From assembly GCF_900626075.1 (NCBI RefSeq), contig NZ_UYZY01000004.1, positions 434,001 to 498,000 of the forward strand: a stretch of DNA of 64,000 nt, in the 5' to 3' direction. Both the position numbers and the translations under genes were made by a program. This DNA is from Clostridium transplantifaecale. GTDB taxonomy: Bacteria; Bacillota; Clostridia; Lachnospirales; Lachnospiraceae. Below the pieces are notes generated by a model. It was not told the DNA's origin. It searched no databases and worked only from the letters and a program-made list of their open reading frames with translations. Each line of letters begins with the position of its first letter. The stretch's first letter is position 1. This document shows positions 60,367 to 64,000 of this stretch, piece after piece.

Positions 60367-62061
60367 CTACAGCCTTAACTGCAGGAATGAATTATAGAGA
60401 TCCAGCATCCCATATCCCCATTCCCTGTTCGGGTAAATGAAATTGGGATTCCGGCGGGCGCCGCGGATCAGCATGGATTTGGCCGAGGTGGTGTTGATTG
60501 TGAGATCATTATTGCCCGTGATGGCCCATGAGAGAATATTGGCCGCTGCACCGGCCATATGTGCCGCTGCGACGGAAGTGCCGGTTGCCGTCAGGTTGCC
60601 GGGGATATTGACGTTGACTCCCGGAGCTGCCAGATCGGGTTTGATTGCGCCGTTACGGGTATAACCCCTGCTGGAATGAATGTAGATGCTATTGTTGCGG
60701 TGGTTATAGGCGGCTGTGGTGATGACGACGGCCGAATTTCCAGGATCTGTGATAATGGTGTTGGGATCGGGGCGCAGGAAAAAGGTATTATCCGAGATAA
60801 GGCCTGCGGCCGGAAGCCAGATGTGGTATTCTCCCTGGATAACCAGGGCATTGTGGACCCTGATTTTCCAAATTCCCGGTGTGGGAGTCTGAAAACGCAT
60901 CAGGATGAGCTGGCTGCCGGTTGCGCTCTCCGCTCCGCTGTAACTTAAGTAGATTACCGTATCTTCCAGTAGAAAAGTGAGCCGGTGTTCTACGGGGGAA
61001 GTATTCGGAACCCTTGGAATCTGCTCACCGGTTGGAGAGATAAAGGAAATAGAGTACAGTTCGGATTCTCTGGCCCACAGTTCCATTGTAAATCCTGGTT
61101 CATTGGCGCCGACTCTCAGTTCCACTTCCTCAAATTCTTCTTCAGAGGAGATGTGGCCGAGAAAATGATGACCCAGACCGGTCTCATTGCCTCCTGCAAC
61201 TACGCTGATCTGTCCCACGTTATTGCTGGTGTCGTTCAGATAGCGGGCAAGCGGGGAGGTGCCGCTGTGACTTCCTGTGTTGGTGCCCAGCCCCAGGACC
61301 GTAGTAATTGGAAGCTGGTAAGTTCTGGCCATAATCCTCAGGTATTTAATTCCGAGCATAATGTCGTTTTCCTGAAAGGCGATTGCATCCTCGGTGATCA
61401 TGTAAAAATCCCTGAGATATTTTTTTGCCGGTTTCAGTTTTACGATTGCAAACCTGCATTCGGGCGCTGCTCCGGTAAAATTTTCAGCAGGGACCTGATT
61501 ACCTCCGGCTATGGCGGCCATGAAGGTGCCGTGTCCGTTGGTGTCTACCGAGGGGACAATTGAAAGTGGATTCTCGCTTCTTAAAGCTTCATTAATCTGT
61601 TCTTCTGTGTATGCGGTTCCATATCGGATATCTTCTACGATATCACCCGCCTCAAGTCCGGGACCTTCTATTGACTGATCCCAAATTCCAACAATCCTCG
61701 TAGAACCGTCGGGATTTCTGAAAAGCGGATTTTGATAATCAATCCCGGTATCAATAATGCCAATCAATGTTCCGCGCCCCTTAAATGCGAGCTGCGGCTG
61801 ATCAAAGGTCTTTAAAATACCGGCGCTTTCCATATTGGTGGAGTCCAGCAGGGTATAAAGGCTTGGGATTGCGTCGTATCCTATCCTCTCGGTGGATATC
61901 GGTTCCACTTCAGAGAGCGGACGGTAGATAATAACAAACTGGTTATTGACAAAATCAAAACAGAAATCCTCACCTTCCAGGATGGAAAGAGGAGAGAATA
62001 CATAGAAACGCTGAATAAAATCGGCGATTGATTCGGATGCAGGATTTTCAGTGCACGGCAT
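60367..62061 (-). CDS. S8 family (subtilisin-like) peptidase, leaderless, Csp-like
   Basis: The subtilase triad is complete: Asp in LIGIIDTGIDYQNP, His in TNGHGTFMAAIAGG and Ser in TGTSVAAAHMAGAAA. An insert of about 200 residues between His and Ser forms a jelly-roll-like part, as in the Csp proteases of Clostridia that act in spore germination. There is no signal peptide; a short N-terminal prodomain of about 90 residues is present. At 564 residues it fits that family. It converges on the ClpX gene. Its role in germination is inference from family resemblance. Confidence 0.88.
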   Translation of the reverse strand: MPCTENPASESIADFIQRFYVFSPLSILEGEDFCFDFVNNQFVIIYRPLSEVEPISTERIGYDAIPSLYTLLDSTNMESAGILKTFDQPQLAFKGRGTLIGIIDTGIDYQNPLFRNPDGSTRIVGIWDQSIEGPGLEAGDIVEDIRYGTAYTEEQINEALRSENPLSIVPSVDTNGHGTFMAAIAGGNQVPAENFTGAAPECRFAIVKLKPAKKYLRDFYMITEDAIAFQENDIMLGIKYLRIMARTYQLPITTVLGLGTNTGSHSGTSPLARYLNDTSNNVGQISVVAGGNETGLGHHFLGHISSEEEFEEVELRVGANEPGFTMELWARESELYSISFISPTGEQIPRVPNTSPVEHRLTFLLEDTVIYLSYSGAESATGSQLILMRFQTPTPGIWKIRVHNALVIQGEYHIWLPAAGLISDNTFFLRPDPNTIITDPGNSAVVITTAAYNHRNNSIYIHSSRGYTRNGAIKPDLAAPGVNVNIPGNLTATGTSVAAAHMAGAAANILSWAITGNNDLTINTTSAKSMLIRGARRNPNFIYPNREWGYGMLDLYNSFLQLRL

Positions 62062-62152
62062 GTGAAATTTCCTTAAATTGTTTTTATTAATATATGCCGG
62101 AGCGGGAAAAATATTATCAGTTGTAAAGCTTTAGAAACTACCGTCTGTTACC

Positions 62153-62181
62153 TTTACGGGACAGTAAAAAGATGGTACGAT
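62153..62181 (+). promoter_or_regulatory. Possible promoter of the LspA-like gene
   Basis: TTTACG (62153-62158) and TACGAT (62176-62181) are 17 bases apart, a weak match. Confidence 0.35.
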
Positions 62182-62229
62182 AGAGGCAGTGAAAGATAAA
62201 ACAGAGAGAAAAAGAATAGGAGGGCGAAA

Positions 62230-62730
62230 ATGTATTTTCTGGGTTTAATGGCAGGACTGTTTGGGCTCGATATTTTTTTAAAGGGTAAAACAGAAGCTGG
62301 GAGACCGGAAGAATATCCCAGGGATTTAGGGGGAACTTCCGGAAGAATCAGACTGTACAGGAATCACAATGAAGGGTTCTGTTTTGGACTTCTCAAACAG
62401 AACAAGGAGCTTGTGAAAAACGTTCCGCTTGCATTCACGTCAGCCGTGACAGGCGTTTTTCTGTGGCTTTTGACGAGGAAGGGCCGCTTTATCGATAAAC
62501 TTGGCTTTACTTTTGTGACGGCAGGAGCGCTCAGCAATCTTTTCGACAGGATGAAGCGGGGATACGTGGTCGACTATTTCAGTTTTCAGTTTGGGTGGCT
62601 TAAAAAGGTGGTATTTAATATAGGCGACCTCTGCATCTTCTTTGGAACCTTTCTTCTGACCGTGTCGGAGTTTTTTCCCGGCACAGAGCATAAGAACATA
62701 CCGGAAAAAGTGATGGAAAAAGAAAAATAA
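62230..62730 (+). CDS. lspA: Signal peptidase II-like membrane protein (LspA family)
   Basis: Four membrane segments are visible in 166 residues. The two catalytic aspartates of lipoprotein signal peptidases are present in GYVVDYFSFQFG and VFNIGDLCIFFG, and NLFDRMKRG and RNHNEGFCFGLL match the usual GNLIDR and NxGAAFGLL motifs. The variants (NEGFCFGLL, FNIGD) and a charged tail mark it as a divergent member, perhaps a second LspA. It would remove lipoprotein signal peptides at the membrane, as needed by the DUF305 lipoprotein. AGGAGGG precedes the ATG. Confidence 0.75.
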   Translation: MYFLGLMAGLFGLDIFLKGKTEAGRPEEYPRDLGGTSGRIRLYRNHNEGFCFGLLKQNKELVKNVPLAFTSAVTGVFLWLLTRKGRFIDKLGFTFVTAGALSNLFDRMKRGYVVDYFSFQFGWLKKVVFNIGDLCIFFGTFLLTVSEFFPGTEHKNIPEKVMEKEK

Positions 62731-62782
62731 AAGAACGGGAAGAATAAGAGAACGGGAAGAATTAAAAAAAGTAAGATTGAAA

Positions 62783-62826
62783 AACTGCAGGGCGCCGGAT
62801 TTTCCAGGACTCTGCAGTTATATTTA
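62783..62826 (-). terminator. Terminator of coaW
   Basis: On the minus strand AACTGCAG and CTGCAGTT form the stem base, followed by TTTTTC. A 14-base direct repeat AGAACGGGAAGAAT (62732 and 62749) precedes it on the plus strand. Confidence 0.65.
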
Positions 62827-62832
62827 TCTGTC

Positions 62833-63669
62833 TCAGTTTTCGTCAAAGTTCAGCATAACCGCGCCGATGGCGGTTGCAAAAGCGGCGTTCGGCGGGATGA
62901 TGAAGCGGACGCCATAGAGGTCCTTCATCTTCTCAAACACGTCAAATACCTTTACGGCCGGCGGCAGACAGGCAAGAGAACCCGTCAGGACAATATCGGT
63001 CAGTGTATCGTTCGTCAGGGCAAAGATAGCCAGGACACCGACGGTCTGATATACAAGATTAAACAGGGCGGCAGCGACGTCACAGTCGCTGGCGTCATTT
63101 TTTACTTTTCCGAAGTTGGCGGCGGTCAGTTCCGGGGGCAGTGAGGCGATGTCACCGCAGAAAATATCGCTCATCATCAGATCCACCTTTGACAGATTGC
63201 CTTTTTCCGCCATGGAGGACAGAACAAAGATGTCACTTTCATGGAGAAAATGTGAGGCCAGTCCGGAGAGCGTCCCTCCGCCGACTCCACTGCCGCCGAT
63301 ATGACGGATCTCGTTTTGATCCGCCCTTACAAAGGCAGTGCCGGTGCCGATGCTGACGATCAGGGCCGCGTCCAGACCCGCGAGAGCCAGTCCACCGCGG
63401 GCAATGGCGTCCAGTTCCACCGCTTTAACGGTCGGGATCCCATAAATATCTTCATTAACAAAAGAGGCACCCACTCCGGTAAGTACGATTTTAGACACAT
63501 CTCCCAGTGAGAGTTTCTGTTCGCGCAGAAAACGGCCGAGAGCGCCATACATGGACGTCATCTGATCCGAGGCCTTGACCTGCAGCGTGCCGAGAAGCTT
63601 CTTATTCTCTGAAAACCCGGCGATTTTCGTCGTAGAGCCGCCGATATCGATACCAATCGTTGCTTTCAT
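62833..63669 (-). CDS. coaW: Type II pantothenate kinase
   Basis: The protein opens with GIDIGGSTTKIAGF, the ATP phosphate loop of the ASKHA fold, followed by LTGVGASF, VSIGTGTAF and HIGGSGVGGGTLSGL, and closes with VLTGSLA...NAAFATAIGA. Type II enzymes (Staphylococcus CoaW-like) phosphorylate pantothenate as the first step of CoA synthesis and are not inhibited by CoA like type I. ATG 63669 is chosen with AAGGAAA upstream; residues before it lack homology. It is 278 residues, the normal length. Confidence 0.9.
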   Translation of the reverse strand: MKATIGIDIGGSTTKIAGFSENKKLLGTLQVKASDQMTSMYGALGRFLREQKLSLGDVSKIVLTGVGASFVNEDIYGIPTVKAVELDAIARGGLALAGLDAALIVSIGTGTAFVRADQNEIRHIGGSGVGGGTLSGLASHFLHESDIFVLSSMAEKGNLSKVDLMMSDIFCGDIASLPPELTAANFGKVKNDASDCDVAAALFNLVYQTVGVLAIFALTNDTLTDIVLTGSLACLPPAVKVFDVFEKMKDLYGVRFIIPPNAAFATAIGAVMLNFDEN

Positions 63670-63764
63670 GATTTTTTCCTTCCGTGTTGAGAGTAATCCG
63701 TTCAATATCCGAATTATTACCATTATATACAGAGGGCGGTTTTTTAGCAAGCCGGGATTTCGCC

Positions 63765-63813
63765 TGAATGTAACTGAATGTAACTTGACAGGCTCTATGA
63801 AATAATGTAAAAT
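63765..63813 (+). promoter_or_regulatory. Consensus promoter with upstream direct repeat
   Basis: TTGACA (63785-63790) and TAAAAT (63808-63813) are 17 bases apart. Two abutting copies of TGAATGTAAC (63765-63774 and 63775-63784) lie directly before the -35 box, as for an activator or repressor site. Confidence 0.75.
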
Positions 63814-63848
63814 CAGCTATAAAATATGTAAAAATAGGAGTGATCTTT

Positions 63849-64000
63849 TTGGATTCAAGTGACGCCATACAGTTGCTTATATTAGTTGTTTTACTTGCTC
63901 TATCTGCATTTTTCTCATCGTCAGAGACTGCCCTTACCACGGTGAATAAGATTCGGATGAGGAATTTGGCCGACGCCGGTGACGGCAGAGCCGAGTTTGT
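63849..64000 (+). CDS. CNNM/CorC-type (hemolysin family) membrane protein, N-terminal part
   Basis: The frame starts at TTG 63849, with AGGAG eight bases upstream, and runs off the window end after 50 codons. It has a first membrane helix (LLILVVLLALSAFFSSSETA) and the DUF21 signature ALTTVNKIRMRNLADAGDG. Members of this family are cation (Mg or Co) exporters with CBS domains outside the visible part. The identification rests on the DUF21 start only. Confidence 0.78.
   Translation, partial: MDSSDAIQLLILVVLLALSAFFSSSETALTTVNKIRMRNLADAGDGRAEF

Overview
The window reads as one contig from a Gram-positive, spore-forming-type Clostridia genome, most likely a Lachnospiraceae (Enterocloster/Lacrimispora-like) gut anaerobe. 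The evidence is a glutamine synthetase of type III, a type II pantothenate kinase, many secreted proteins with choline-binding-type cell-wall repeats, AGGAGG ribosome binding sites, moderate GC and intrinsic terminators. The species call is inference. No rRNA, tRNA or CRISPR array was seen.

Region 1 (1-10 kb) carries the end of an ABC permease, nfo, and a zinc-ribbon/TPM/SPFH operon like Bacillus ydjGHI. It then holds a feoAB iron-uptake operon whose feoB is cut in two by a 2.76-kb element carrying a serine recombinase and a Sel1-repeat protein. Both halves of feoB are still open and would rejoin in frame if the element left through the shared CATG. Region 2 (10-16 kb) is housekeeping: sfsA, thrC, fba, glnN.

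Region 3 (16.5-25.5 kb) is a cell-surface module: a GH25 lysozyme with choline-binding-type repeats, a one-gene fusion of a winged helix, LicC-like cytidylyltransferase and LicA-like choline kinase, and two convergent, near-duplicate repeat proteins. A third repeat paralogue lies at 33.6-35.0 kb. Together these suggest a phosphocholine-decorated envelope with proteins that bind it. A DUF305 lipoprotein follows.

Region 4 (25.9-52.8 kb) is an exopolysaccharide/secondary wall polymer locus: polymerase/ligase, CapD/PglF-type dehydratase, an orphan tyrosine recombinase behind two tandem Spo0A-like boxes, a Wzz/YveK protein fused to a degenerate kinase domain, and an inward-reading operon of a KdsB-like cytidylyltransferase, HAD phosphatase and HMGL-like aldolase. 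Then come a TPP enzyme, an epimerase, three GT2 glycosyltransferases, a polyprenyl sugar-phosphate transferase and two LCP ligases. No flippase is visible here.

Region 5 (52.9-64 kb) holds an RlmI-type methyltransferase, HtrA protease, transglutaminase-like protein, a ClpX paralogue, a leaderless subtilase, an LspA-like protein, coaW and the start of a CNNM/CorC-type membrane protein. Intergenic space throughout carries at least two families of dispersed repeats: long (200-310 bp) palindromic elements with a conserved core (38.5, 54.3, 54.9 kb), and a shorter GCGAGGTGTTTT family, one copy of which has perfect 13-bp terminal inverted repeats.
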